From contig JBGRQE010000008.1 of the NCBI GenBank assembly GCA_041725955.1, forward strand, positions 22,163 through 86,162: 64,000 bases of DNA, in the 5' to 3' direction. Positions 35,114 to 42,539 of this stretch are shown here, piece by piece. This stretch comes from JBGRPZ01 sp041725955. Lineage in GTDB: Bacteria; Bacteroidota; Bacteroidia; Bacteroidales; JBGRPZ01. Positions within the stretch are counted from its first letter, which is position 1. Each line of letters opens with the position of its first letter. Made by a program: the position numbers and the translations under genes. The notes under the pieces are model-generated. The model saw only the letters and a list, made by a program, of their open reading frames with translations, searched no databases and was not told the DNA's origin.

Positions 35114-35160
35114 AAAAGGGGTTGTCCAAAAAAACATATGGACAACCCCCTTTTATTTTT
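35114..35160. terminator. Bidirectional terminator
   Basis: Stem AAAAGGGGTTGTCCA (35114-35128) pairs with TGGACAACCCCCTTTT (35139-35154) with one extra C, followed by A/T-rich sequence. It lies between the plus-strand SGNH gene and the minus-strand biotin carrier gene. Confidence 0.85.
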
Positions 35161-35174
35161 TAAAAGAGTAAATA

Positions 35175-35525
35175 TTATTCAAAGACAATCATTAAGTCAT
35201 TTTTAGCAACTCTTTGTCCTGCCTCTACTCTTATCTCTTTAATCACACCGCTAATTGGAGCAGTAATTGTATTATTCATCTTCATAGCTTGAAGTATCAA
35301 TAGCTTGTCACCTACTTCAACCTTATCACCTTCTTTAACAAAAAATTCGATTACCGTTCCTGGAATATATGCAGGAATTTCTTTCTCATCCTTTGCTTTA
35401 TAAGGTTTTCTATTGATATGCATTTTTGTATACTCTGTATTGTAATAAATGCCACCAACAGACAAAGTACCAGTACCATAATCTAGCGCTTTGCTTTTAT
35501 CTGAAAGATTTTTTGATTCAGCCAT
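35175..35525 (-). CDS. Biotin carboxyl carrier protein of an acyl-CoA carboxylase/decarboxylase
   Basis: A 116-residue protein with a C-terminal biotinyl domain (residues ~50-116). The biotinylation site is AMKM with Lys82, and the protein ends VAKNDLMIVFE. The N-terminal ~45 residues are a charged linker. It begins 13 bp after the carboxyltransferase gene at 35539-37086, in the same operon. Such pairs belong to propionyl-CoA carboxylase or to the sodium-pumping methylmalonyl-CoA decarboxylase. Neither the biotin carboxylase nor the membrane subunits are adjacent, so the complex cannot be decided here. Confidence 0.9.
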   Translation of the reverse strand: MAESKNLSDKSKALDYGTGTLSVGGIYYNTEYTKMHINRKPYKAKDEKEIPAYIPGTVIEFFVKEGDKVEVGDKLLILQAMKMNNTITAPISGVIKEIRVEAGQRVAKNDLMIVFE

Positions 35526-35538
35526 AATTTTTCAATTA

Positions 35539-37086
35539 TTAGAATGGAGGAATTCCGTGTTTCTTGAATGGAACTTCCTCTGATTTCTCTACAGAAATAT
35601 CCAATGCATGAATAATCATTCGACGAGTTTCTTTTGGCTCGATAACTGCATCTACATAACCATAAGCCGCTGCCACATAAGGATTGGCAAATTTATTTTT
35701 GTACTCCTCGATTTTCTCTTGACGAATTGACTCAGGATCTTCTGCATTCATAATTTCTTTACGGAAAATGATGTTTGCAGCACCTTCAGGTCCCATTACT
35801 GCAATTTCAGCAGTTGGCCAAGCAAAAACAAAATCAGCACGTAAGTGATGTGAACACATTGCAATGTAACCACCACCATATGCTTTACGAAGAATCAAAG
35901 TGATTTTTGGAACAGTAGCTTCACTATAAGCATACAACACTTTAGCACCATGGCGAATTACACCCGCATGCTCTTGATCTACCCCTGGAAGATATCCTGG
36001 AAGATCAACAAAAGTTACTAAAGGAATATTAAAGGCATCGCAATAGCGGATAAAACGTGCAGCTTTATTCGAACTATCAACATCCAATACTCCAGCTAGA
36101 TAACGAGGTTGATTGGCTACAAATCCGACAGTATCACCATTCATTCTACCAAAACCAATAGCAATATTGGAAGCAAATAATTCTTGTATTTCAAAGAATT
36201 CAGAGTCATCACAAACTGCACGAATAACATCACGAACGTCATAAGGCTGCGAAGGATCTGATGGTAATATACTGTCTACTTTATATTCTTTAGTTTTCGG
36301 TGTTTTCTTTGTAAATTTTTCAGCTTTATGAGTATTATTCCAAGGAATGAAACCCATAAGTTTTTTTATCTGATCAAAACACTCTTGTTCACTTTCTGCA
36401 TAAAAATGAGCATTACCAGTGGTCTCTGCATGAACACGAGCACCACCTAGCTCTTCCATAGAGATTTCTTCTCCAAGAACAGTTTTAATTACCTCTGGAC
36501 CTGTAATAAACATTTTTGAAATTTTGTCTACTACAAACACAAAATCTGTCAAAGCAGGCGAATAAACTGCTCCACCAGCACAAGGCCCAAGGATAACACT
36601 AATCTGAGGGATTACTCCTGAAGCTTTAGTGTTTCTATAAAAGATCTCTCCATATCCAGCAAGAGAATTAACTCCTTCTTGAATACGAGCACCACCAGAA
36701 TCATTAATTCCAATCAAAGGAACTTTAAGCTTCATGGCATGGTCCATAATTTTACAGATCTTTTTTGCATGCATCCAACCGAGACTACCACCTGCAACAG
36801 TAAAGTCTTGTGCATAAATACAAATTGGATGACCTTCGATCATACCTGTACCTGTGACAACACCATCACCAGGGAGGTATTTTTTGTCCATATTGAAGTC
36901 TTTTGCTGCGTGCTCAACGAAAAGGTCGTACTCATGAAAGCTTTTGGGATCCAAAAGGGCAATAATTCTCTCACGAGCGGTGAGTTTACCAATAGCCTTT
37001 TGTTTTTCAATGGCTTTCGTTCCCCCTCCGCTGAGGGCATTGCGCATTCTTTTTTTTAGGTCGGATGTTTTTTGCTTAATACCCAT
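35539..37086 (-). CDS. Acyl-CoA carboxylase beta / methylmalonyl-CoA decarboxylase alpha-type carboxyltransferase
   Basis: A 515-residue carboxyltransferase with two crotonase-like halves. The first half contains GINDSGGARIQEG and ILGPCAGGAVYSPALTDF (acyl-CoA and carboxylate sites). The second contains VDLPGYLPGVDQEHAG and LILRKAYGGGYIAM (biotin side). Length and motifs fit PccB/MmdA. It moves CO2 between biotin on the neighbouring carrier protein and propionyl-CoA/methylmalonyl-CoA. In fermentative Bacteroidota this step leads to propionate. Only the carrier gene follows; no accC-like or oadB-like gene is within reach in this window. Confidence 0.93.
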   Translation of the reverse strand: MGIKQKTSDLKKRMRNALSGGGTKAIEKQKAIGKLTARERIIALLDPKSFHEYDLFVEHAAKDFNMDKKYLPGDGVVTGTGMIEGHPICIYAQDFTVAGGSLGWMHAKKICKIMDHAMKLKVPLIGINDSGGARIQEGVNSLAGYGEIFYRNTKASGVIPQISVILGPCAGGAVYSPALTDFVFVVDKISKMFITGPEVIKTVLGEEISMEELGGARVHAETTGNAHFYAESEQECFDQIKKLMGFIPWNNTHKAEKFTKKTPKTKEYKVDSILPSDPSQPYDVRDVIRAVCDDSEFFEIQELFASNIAIGFGRMNGDTVGFVANQPRYLAGVLDVDSSNKAARFIRYCDAFNIPLVTFVDLPGYLPGVDQEHAGVIRHGAKVLYAYSEATVPKITLILRKAYGGGYIAMCSHHLRADFVFAWPTAEIAVMGPEGAANIIFRKEIMNAEDPESIRQEKIEEYKNKFANPYVAAAYGYVDAVIEPKETRRMIIHALDISVEKSEEVPFKKHGIPPF

Positions 37087-37330
37087 ATTAACACAATTTT
37101 TGTTTTACCTTAAGATTTTGATATGGCTATAACTTAGTTAAAATTCTGTGAACCTTATTATTAGTTACAGCCAAAACTAATCTCAAGCTTGCAAAATTAG
37201 TTCTTTTTTGCAAATCTGCAAGAAATGAACATACTGTAAGAGGGAAGTAGGTTTTATTTAGAAAGACTGTTAAAATTTTTTACTTAAATTGATAACGTGT
37301 TAAACTGAATATATTTTTCATGCCAACATA

Positions 37331-37374
37331 AAAAAAAGCGGTCGTTAATAACTGAAAAACAGAAAACAACCGCT
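37331..37374 (-). terminator. Terminator of the thioredoxin gene
   Basis: On the minus strand AGCGGTTGTT...AACGACCGCT (plus 37365-37374 and 37337-37346, one G-T pair) followed by a run of T, about 75 bp after the thioredoxin stop. The rest of 37087-37446 is AT-rich and holds no gene that I can see. Confidence 0.7.
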
Positions 37375-37446
37375 AGGATAAGAAAATAAAAATGGCAAAA
37401 TGAGTCACGAAAAGAAATCTTTTTTCGTTTAAAAAATCCACCTAAG

Positions 37447-37914
37447 TCATGCTATTTGCATATTTTTTAATACATTTTTTATTGCATGTTTGGACTTAAA
37501 ACCAATTAATTTTTGAACAACCTCCCCGTTTTGGAAAATCAAAATTGAAGGAATATTATCGATATCATATTGATGGAGTAAATTCTTACTTTTATCAACA
37601 TCAAACTTACAAACTTTAATTCTATCCTTCTCTTTTTCTGCTATTTCATTAAGAATTACACCTTGAAATTTACAAGGCTTACACCATTTTGCCCAAAATT
37701 CTACCAAAACAGTTCCACTACTCGTTTCTTCAGAGAAATTACTATCATCCAAAATGGTAATATTTGGATTCGTTTCAACATCATACTTTTTAAATGTTTG
37801 TGCTCTTTTGGCAAGGTAAATAATGACCAAAATAAAAAGGACAACTATTACATAGGTTATTATTGTACCAATCATAATACTTAGTTTAGGGTTTATTGTT
37901 ATGATTAATATCAA
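37447..37914 (-). CDS. Membrane-anchored thioredoxin-family protein
   Basis: Up to 155 residues: an N-terminal membrane helix (about residues 15-34) followed by a thioredoxin fold with the active site WAKWCKPC (Cys78, Cys81) and the cis-Pro loop NIPSILIF. An internal ATG at 37875 (MIGTIITYVIVVL) places the anchor at the very N-terminus and may be the true start. The redox domain faces either the periplasm or the cytoplasm, depending on helix orientation; with several Lys/Arg after the helix (YLAKRAQTFKKYD) the cytoplasm is plausible. It is transcribed alone. Confidence 0.85.
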   Translation of the reverse strand: MILIITINPKLSIMIGTIITYVIVVLFILVIIYLAKRAQTFKKYDVETNPNITILDDSNFSEETSSGTVLVEFWAKWCKPCKFQGVILNEIAEKEKDRIKVCKFDVDKSKNLLHQYDIDNIPSILIFQNGEVVQKLIGFKSKHAIKNVLKNMQIA

Positions 37915-38292
37915 GCCACAACAGATCTTTGCGTAGAAAAGATAATTTAGATAATACTTTAGTTTATTGTGGTAAATTGAGTTGGCTCAATACACTAAAG
38001 ATAAAAAAAAAATCAAAACAAACAAAATTTCAAATCCAACCTAAAGCTAGTAACATATTTATACTTTAACTAAAAGTAATCAAAAGATTATAACAAAGAA
38101 TACATTTTTGAACAAAATAATGCATTAACAATAACAGTTTGTATTACTCTAACATTATTTTTTCCCTAAGAATACAAAACTCCTTTTATAGTGCCTTATA
38201 GGTAATAAAAGATCACACCAGAAAAATTCTGATTTATTAAAAAAAAGAATTTTATTTCTTAGACGAGAAAACTAAAATCTAAACTAAACATT
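37915..38292. other. Intergenic stretch without a gene
   Basis: 378 bp of very AT-rich DNA between the divergent thioredoxin gene and the first peptide precursor. It should hold both promoters. I see no clear TAnnTTTG box, RNA or repeat. Confidence 0.5.
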
Positions 38293-38490
38293 ATGAAAAG
38301 TAAGAATTTAACAGAAAAACTATCTTTAAAAAAAGAAAATGTATCTTCATTAGGCAAACATACGCAAGGTAAAGGTACAGGTACTGAATGCTGGACAGCT
38401 GCAAGTATTGGGGGACTTGGCGTAACATGTTTATTCACAATGATCCACACATGTACATGTGGAGCTTCTGGCTACAGTATGTGTTGCTAA
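38293..38490 (+). CDS. Cysteine-rich RiPP precursor peptide, lanthipeptide-like (copy A)
   Basis: A 65-residue peptide. The leader has LSLKKENVSSL (residues 10-20), the L-x-L-x-K-x-x-V/I-x-x-L motif of Bacteroidota class I lanthipeptide/natural-product precursors. A glycine-rich joint GKGTG is followed by a Thr/Ser/Cys-rich core starting at Cys33: CWTAASIGGLGVTCLFTMI, then HTCTCGASGYSMCC. Cysteines are at 33, 46, 54, 56, 64 and 65. It is almost identical in core to the peptide at 41117, with the same length and Cys spacing. It has its own terminator and no modification enzyme nearby. Lanthionine formation is inferred; another Cys modification or disulfides remain possible. Confidence 0.8.
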   Translation: MKSKNLTEKLSLKKENVSSLGKHTQGKGTGTECWTAASIGGLGVTCLFTMIHTCTCGASGYSMCC

Positions 38491-38506
38491 GAAATACGAA
38501 TAAGAT

Positions 38507-38538
38507 AAAAAAGCGAGCTTATGCAAGCTCGCTTTTTT
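38507..38538. terminator. Bidirectional terminator after precursor copy A
   Basis: Perfect 14-bp stem AAAAAAGCGAGCTT/AAGCTCGCTTTTTT around ATGC, 16 bp after the stop. It also serves the minus-strand permease gene ending at 38560. Confidence 0.92.
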
Positions 38539-38559
38539 ATTTTCTATATATTCTATTCT

Positions 38560-39858
38560 TTATCTCAAGAAAAATTTAAGAATAAATAAAATTGCAATAA
38601 AATACATAATAGGAGATAGCTGCTTTGACTTTCCTGTCAAAATCTTTAAGAAGACATAAGACAACATTCCAAATACAATACCATTAGCAATGCTATAAGT
38701 TAATGGCATCAATATAATTGTAAAAAACGCTGGAATAGCTTCTGTGAAATCCTTAAAATCGACCTTGGTAATTGGTGTCATCATAAACAAACCAACCATA
38801 ATCAATGCAGATGCTGTAGCAGCACTAGGAATCATAACAAAAACAGGAGCAAAGAATAAAGCAATAAAAAACATGCCTGCAGCAGAAAGAGCTGTCATTC
38901 CAGTTCTTCCTCCTTCGGCAACTCCTGAAGCAGATTCAACATAGGTGGTAACTGTACTTGTTCCCATTATGGCACCAAAGGTAGTTCCAATTGCATCTGC
39001 AAACAGAGCATGTTTTACCCTTGGAATTTTCCCATCCTTATCTAATAAATTAGCCTTTGAAGAAACTCCAACTAAAGTACCTACTGTATCAAACATATCT
39101 ACAAATAGAAAAGTAAAAAGTACAATAAGCATTTTAAAACTGAAGATTTCAGACCATTCAAATTGAAAGAAGATAGGTTTAAGAGATGGAGGAGCGCTGA
39201 TAAGACTACCATCTGCAGGGAGATGTGTAACATTTAAAGGGATCCCAACAATGGTTGCTGTAATAATACCGATAAGTAATGCTCCCTTTACATTTAATGC
39301 CAATAATACTCCTGTAAGAATCAATCCGATTAATGCAACGATTGCTGCTGGTTGAGTAACATCACCCAGCGACACTAAGGTAGCTGGATTATCAACAACA
39401 ATTCCTGCCTTGGAAAATCCAATAAAAGCAATAAACAAACCAATCCCAACCGAAACAGCATGTTTAATATTTGTTGGAATACAGTTTACAATTAACTCTC
39501 GAATATTAAACGCCGTTAACACTATAAAGATTAATCCTTCAAGAAAAACAGCAGTAAGTGCAAATTGCCAACTATGTCCTAATCCAAGAACTACAGTATA
39601 GGCAAAGAAAGCATTTAGCCCCATGCCAGGTGCAAGTGCAAATGGTAACTTAGCCACAAATGCCATTACTAAAGTTCCAACGATGGCCGACAATACAGTA
39701 GCGGTAAATACAGCTCCAGCATCCATTCCTGTTTTACTAAGAATATCAGGGTTGACAGCCAAAATATAGGCCATTGTCATAAAGGTGGTTATCCCTGCTA
39801 TAATCTCTGTCTTAACAGTTGTTTTATGCTTACTTAAGCCGAAGAATTTATTTAGCAT
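38560..39858 (-). CDS. NCS2-family purine permease (AzgA-like)
   Basis: A 432-residue transporter with 12-14 membrane segments that takes up hypoxanthine, guanine or adenine with protons. The N-terminus KTEIIAGITTFMTMAYILAV and PFALAPGMGLNAFFAY are signatures of the AzgA branch. MGTSTVTTYVESASGVAEGG is the conserved substrate-site segment and FLFVDMFDTVGTLVG the second. It follows the DUF5020 outer-membrane gene by 18 bp, so the pair would move purines across both membranes. I looked for a purine riboswitch upstream and saw none. Confidence 0.92.
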   Translation of the reverse strand: MLNKFFGLSKHKTTVKTEIIAGITTFMTMAYILAVNPDILSKTGMDAGAVFTATVLSAIVGTLVMAFVAKLPFALAPGMGLNAFFAYTVVLGLGHSWQFALTAVFLEGLIFIVLTAFNIRELIVNCIPTNIKHAVSVGIGLFIAFIGFSKAGIVVDNPATLVSLGDVTQPAAIVALIGLILTGVLLALNVKGALLIGIITATIVGIPLNVTHLPADGSLISAPPSLKPIFFQFEWSEIFSFKMLIVLFTFLFVDMFDTVGTLVGVSSKANLLDKDGKIPRVKHALFADAIGTTFGAIMGTSTVTTYVESASGVAEGGRTGMTALSAAGMFFIALFFAPVFVMIPSAATASALIMVGLFMMTPITKVDFKDFTEAIPAFFTIILMPLTYSIANGIVFGMLSYVFLKILTGKSKQLSPIMYFIAILFILKFFLR

Positions 39859-39876
39859 GATTCTTTGGGTTTATAA

Positions 39877-40590
39877 TTATAAATTCCACTTAAAAGCTAC
39901 TGTTGGCATGGCCTTAAACTGATCGTCGAAAATAAAGAAATTGCGACTTATTTCAACCTCTCCTCCAATTGCCAATGATTTATTTAAATTAAACCACAAT
40001 TGTGGTTCTGTAAGAAACGTAAATTGTTTTCCATCATGTTTAGCCTCTTGAGAAAATAACACCTTATCCTGAGTCCAGATATCTAAGAATCCAGAAAAGG
40101 TTATTATTCCATGATAGAAAGTCTTTGACCAAGATGTGGTAAACTGAAAGTCAGCCCCCTCAACAGCATCTTGTTGCTTACGATAACTAATAGATATTGG
40201 TAGAACGAAATTTCCTATTCGAACAGGATACGTGAAACCAAATAAATATGTATTTGATATCTCAATAATATTATTCCTTTTCACCATTATTCCCCCATTA
40301 TACTCTGTATGGAGTTGTAATTTTTTAACAAAAGGAATATTCCAATTTCTACTTATTTCTGTATATGCAGTTCCTATATTTCCATTTGATCTACTAAAAT
40401 CTAAATCTACAAATAGAAATGTATTTCCTAACTTATCAACCTTAAAAGTTTCAAACGTTGTAGTAAAATAATTCCGATCAACAGTTCGATCTCCATCTTT
40501 GGCTTTACCAAAATCATAATGCAATTGCAAATTCTGCGAAAATGCATTAAGACCTATGAACAAAAATAAAAGAGTAAAAAATTGTTTCAT
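39877..40590 (-). CDS. DUF5020-type outer-membrane barrel (Tsx-like channel)
   Basis: A 237-residue protein. Signal peptide 1-18 (LNAFSQ) is followed by LQLHYDFGKAKDGDRTVDRN and regular amphipathic strands to the aromatic-rich end AFKWNL. This matches the DUF5020 family, which resembles the nucleoside channel Tsx. It is the first gene of an operon with the purine permease (18 bp apart), which supports a role in nucleobase or nucleoside passage through the outer membrane. The family name is a recognition by sequence style, the function an inference. Confidence 0.78.
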   Translation of the reverse strand: MKQFFTLLFLFIGLNAFSQNLQLHYDFGKAKDGDRTVDRNYFTTTFETFKVDKLGNTFLFVDLDFSRSNGNIGTAYTEISRNWNIPFVKKLQLHTEYNGGIMVKRNNIIEISNTYLFGFTYPVRIGNFVLPISISYRKQQDAVEGADFQFTTSWSKTFYHGIITFSGFLDIWTQDKVLFSQEAKHDGKQFTFLTEPQLWFNLNKSLAIGGEVEISRNFFIFDDQFKAMPTVAFKWNL

Positions 40591-41046
40591 GGCTTATTAA
40601 TCAAATAACTGATTTTGTTTTGCTTATAAAAATTGTTGTTGTTTGTGGCTGCAAAACAAAATCAAAAGAAGGAGAATTACAAATTCTATAAACAAACTCT
40701 CTTTTTATAAAATGTTATTATTAACATTACTTTATATTGATTAACATATCTTTAATTGATACTAAAGAAAGTTATTAACACTAAAAAAAAATATTTTTTT
40801 GTTTTTCATACCTAAAAAGGTGATATTCTAGCTGCTAGAAAAAAATTATAAGCAACCAAAGTAAGTAAAGACAAATTTATTCTATAAAGAAGTCAATATA
40901 AAAATAGACGCTTTCTATAGCAACGTATTTCACTATAATAATAACCGAAACAAAAGACAAAATAATATCTTCGTTTTAACAGTTTGATATACAGCTGACA
41001 AAATAAATCATTTTATTTTTTTAACTGCCTACTGCACTCTATGACG

Positions 41047-41095
41047 TTTGTGTGTATTAGGCAAAGTATTTTTGTTGAGTTCAAACTCAACAAAA
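41047..41095 (+). promoter_or_regulatory. Putative promoter and palindromic operator of precursor copy B
   Basis: A perfect palindrome with 12-bp arms, TTTTGTTGAGTT-CA-AACTCAACAAAA, lies at 41070-41095, 21 bp before the ATG at 41117. It overlaps a TAnnTTTG box (TATTTTTG, 41067-41074); a TTTG at 41047-41050 could be the upstream element, though the 16-bp spacing is short. The position suggests an operator or an RNA hairpin near the transcript's 5' end. The rest of 40591-41046 shows no gene. Confidence 0.5.
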
Positions 41096-41116
41096 TTAAC
41101 CCTAAAACTAAAAACT

Positions 41117-41314
41117 ATGAAAACTAAGGAAATAAACGGAAAGCTAAACTTAAAAAAAGAAAACGTTTCTACATTAGGTAATAAAGTTCAAGGTAAAGGT
41201 ACGGGAAGCAATTGCTGGACTGCAGCAAGTATAGGAGGACTTGGCGTGACATGCCTATTTACACTTATTAAAACTTGTACTTGCGATACCTCAAGTTATA
41301 ATTACTGCGATTAA
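41117..41314 (+). CDS. Cysteine-rich RiPP precursor peptide, lanthipeptide-like (copy B)
   Basis: A 65-residue peptide. The leader motif LNLKKENVSTL is at residues 10-20, with glycine joint GKGTG and core CWTAASIGGLGVTCLFTLI followed by KTCTCDTSSYNYCD. Cysteines are at 33, 46, 54, 56 and 64. The first five Cys positions equal those of copy A, and residues 33-56 differ at only two positions. I chose ATG 41117, not the in-frame ATG 69 bp upstream, because it aligns with copy A and leaves the palindrome at 41070-41095 outside the gene. The 2.6 kb between the copies is occupied by the purine permease operon on the other strand. No processing enzyme is adjacent. Confidence 0.8.
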   Translation: MKTKEINGKLNLKKENVSTLGNKVQGKGTGSNCWTAASIGGLGVTCLFTLIKTCTCDTSSYNYCD

Positions 41315-41330
41315 AAAATATAAATTAACA

Positions 41331-41364
41331 AAAAAAGCTACTTCAGATTTGAAGTAGCTTTTTT
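41331..41364 (+). terminator. Terminator after precursor copy B
   Basis: Perfect 15-bp stem AAAAAAGCTACTTCA/TGAAGTAGCTTTTTT around GATT, 16 bp after the stop, the same distance as for copy A. Confidence 0.92.
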
Positions 41365-41382
41365 TGTTAACATCTTAAAAAA

Positions 41383-41408
41383 AAGACCATCCAATTAAGG
41401 ATAGTCTT
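41383..41408 (-). terminator. Terminator of the initiator tRNA
   Basis: On the minus strand AAGACTATCC-TTAATT-GGATGGTCTT followed by a T-run, 10 nt after the tRNA 3' end. Confidence 0.85.
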
Positions 41409-41417
41409 TATATCTAG

Positions 41418-41489
<72 letters not shown>

Positions 41490-41535
41490 GTGTAATCAAA
41501 TAAAGAACGATTTTCTCCGTTCTGAATTGCGAGTG

Positions 41536-41566
41536 CAAAGATATATTTTGTTTCTTTGCAATCCAA
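41536..41566 (-). promoter_or_regulatory. Promoter of initiator tRNA-fMet
   Basis: On the minus strand TTG (41566-41564), 20-bp spacer, TATCTTTG (41543-41536). The bases TTTGCACTCGCAA at and after the -7 box are identical to those in the tRNA-Gly promoter near 6351. Confidence 0.75.
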
Positions 41567-41602
41567 GATTTTTTAACTTTTTTTTACAACCTTTTGGAAA
41601 TT

Positions 41603-42481
41603 ATGAGTCATAAAGCTGGTTTTGTGAATATTATAGGTAAGCCTAATGTAGGCAAATCAACCCTAATGAATGCTTTGGTAGGCGAAAGACTATCAATTAT
41701 CACTTCTAAAGCCCAAACTACGCGTCATCGTATAATGGGAATCGTGAATAGTGAAGACTTTCAGATTGTATACTCTGACACCCCTGGTATTGTTAAGCCA
41801 AGCTACAAGCTTCATAATTCAATGATGCAATTTGTAAAAACCGCTTTATTAGATGCTGATATAATTCTACTAATTATCGATATCAAGGATAAGGATACTG
41901 ATTTTAATTACCTTGAAAAAGTAAAAAAATCAAAATTACCAGTCATTATTGTTATAAATAAAATTGACTTATCGAGCCAAGAAGAAGTAAAAGAGTGCAT
42001 TGAGGTTTGGAAAGAACAAATTCCTGAAGCAAGCATTATCCCAGCATCTGCACTTGAGAAATTCAACTTAGATTCTTTATTTGATAAATTGGTAGAATTA
42101 CTCCCTGAAAACCCACCTTATTTTCCTAAAGAAGAAATGACCGATAAACCAATGAGATTTTTTGTATCTGAGATTATCAGAGAAAAAATCTTATTGAATT
42201 ACAAAAAAGAAATTCCATATTCTGTAGAGATAGAAGTAGAGTCATATAAAGAAACCGCTGATATTATTCATATCTCAGTAATTATATATGTTGCACGTGA
42301 TTCACAAAAAGGAATTATTATTGGACACCAAGGAAAAGCGATTAAAAAGATAGGAATAGAGTCAAGAAAAGATATCGAAGAATTTGTTGGTAAAAAAGTT
42401 TTCCTAGAAACTCGCGTTAAAGTATTGAAAGATTGGAGAGATAACGACAACCAACTAAAAAGATTTGGATATCAATTTTAA
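41603..42481 (+). CDS. era: GTPase Era
   Basis: A 292-residue ribosome-assembly GTPase that binds 16S rRNA. GTPase motifs: GKPNVGKSTLMNAL (residues 12-25), DTPGIV, NKIDL and the SALEK loop. The C-terminal KH domain (~200-290) has the motif VARDSQKGIIIGHQGKAIKK. I use ATG 41603 (MSHKAGFVNIIG); a TTG three codons upstream is also open. It is followed 58 bp later by der, another ribosome GTPase, in the same direction. Confidence 0.97.
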   Translation: MSHKAGFVNIIGKPNVGKSTLMNALVGERLSIITSKAQTTRHRIMGIVNSEDFQIVYSDTPGIVKPSYKLHNSMMQFVKTALLDADIILLIIDIKDKDTDFNYLEKVKKSKLPVIIVINKIDLSSQEEVKECIEVWKEQIPEASIIPASALEKFNLDSLFDKLVELLPENPPYFPKEEMTDKPMRFFVSEIIREKILLNYKKEIPYSVEIEVESYKETADIIHISVIIYVARDSQKGIIIGHQGKAIKKIGIESRKDIEEFVGKKVFLETRVKVLKDWRDNDNQLKRFGYQF

Positions 42482-42539
42482 TCGACTAACTTTTGTCGGA
42501 GATTAAAAGATACGGAAAAAAGAAGAAATAAAATATATA

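Noticed and set aside
40591..41046. Purine riboswitch before the DUF5020/permease operon
   Set aside because: I looked on the minus strand for the conserved purine-riboswitch junction and paired loops and saw neither.
41048..41116. Upstream ATG extending precursor copy B by 23 residues
   Set aside because: The extension would cover the palindrome and has no counterpart in copy A, whose leader starts at the later ATG.
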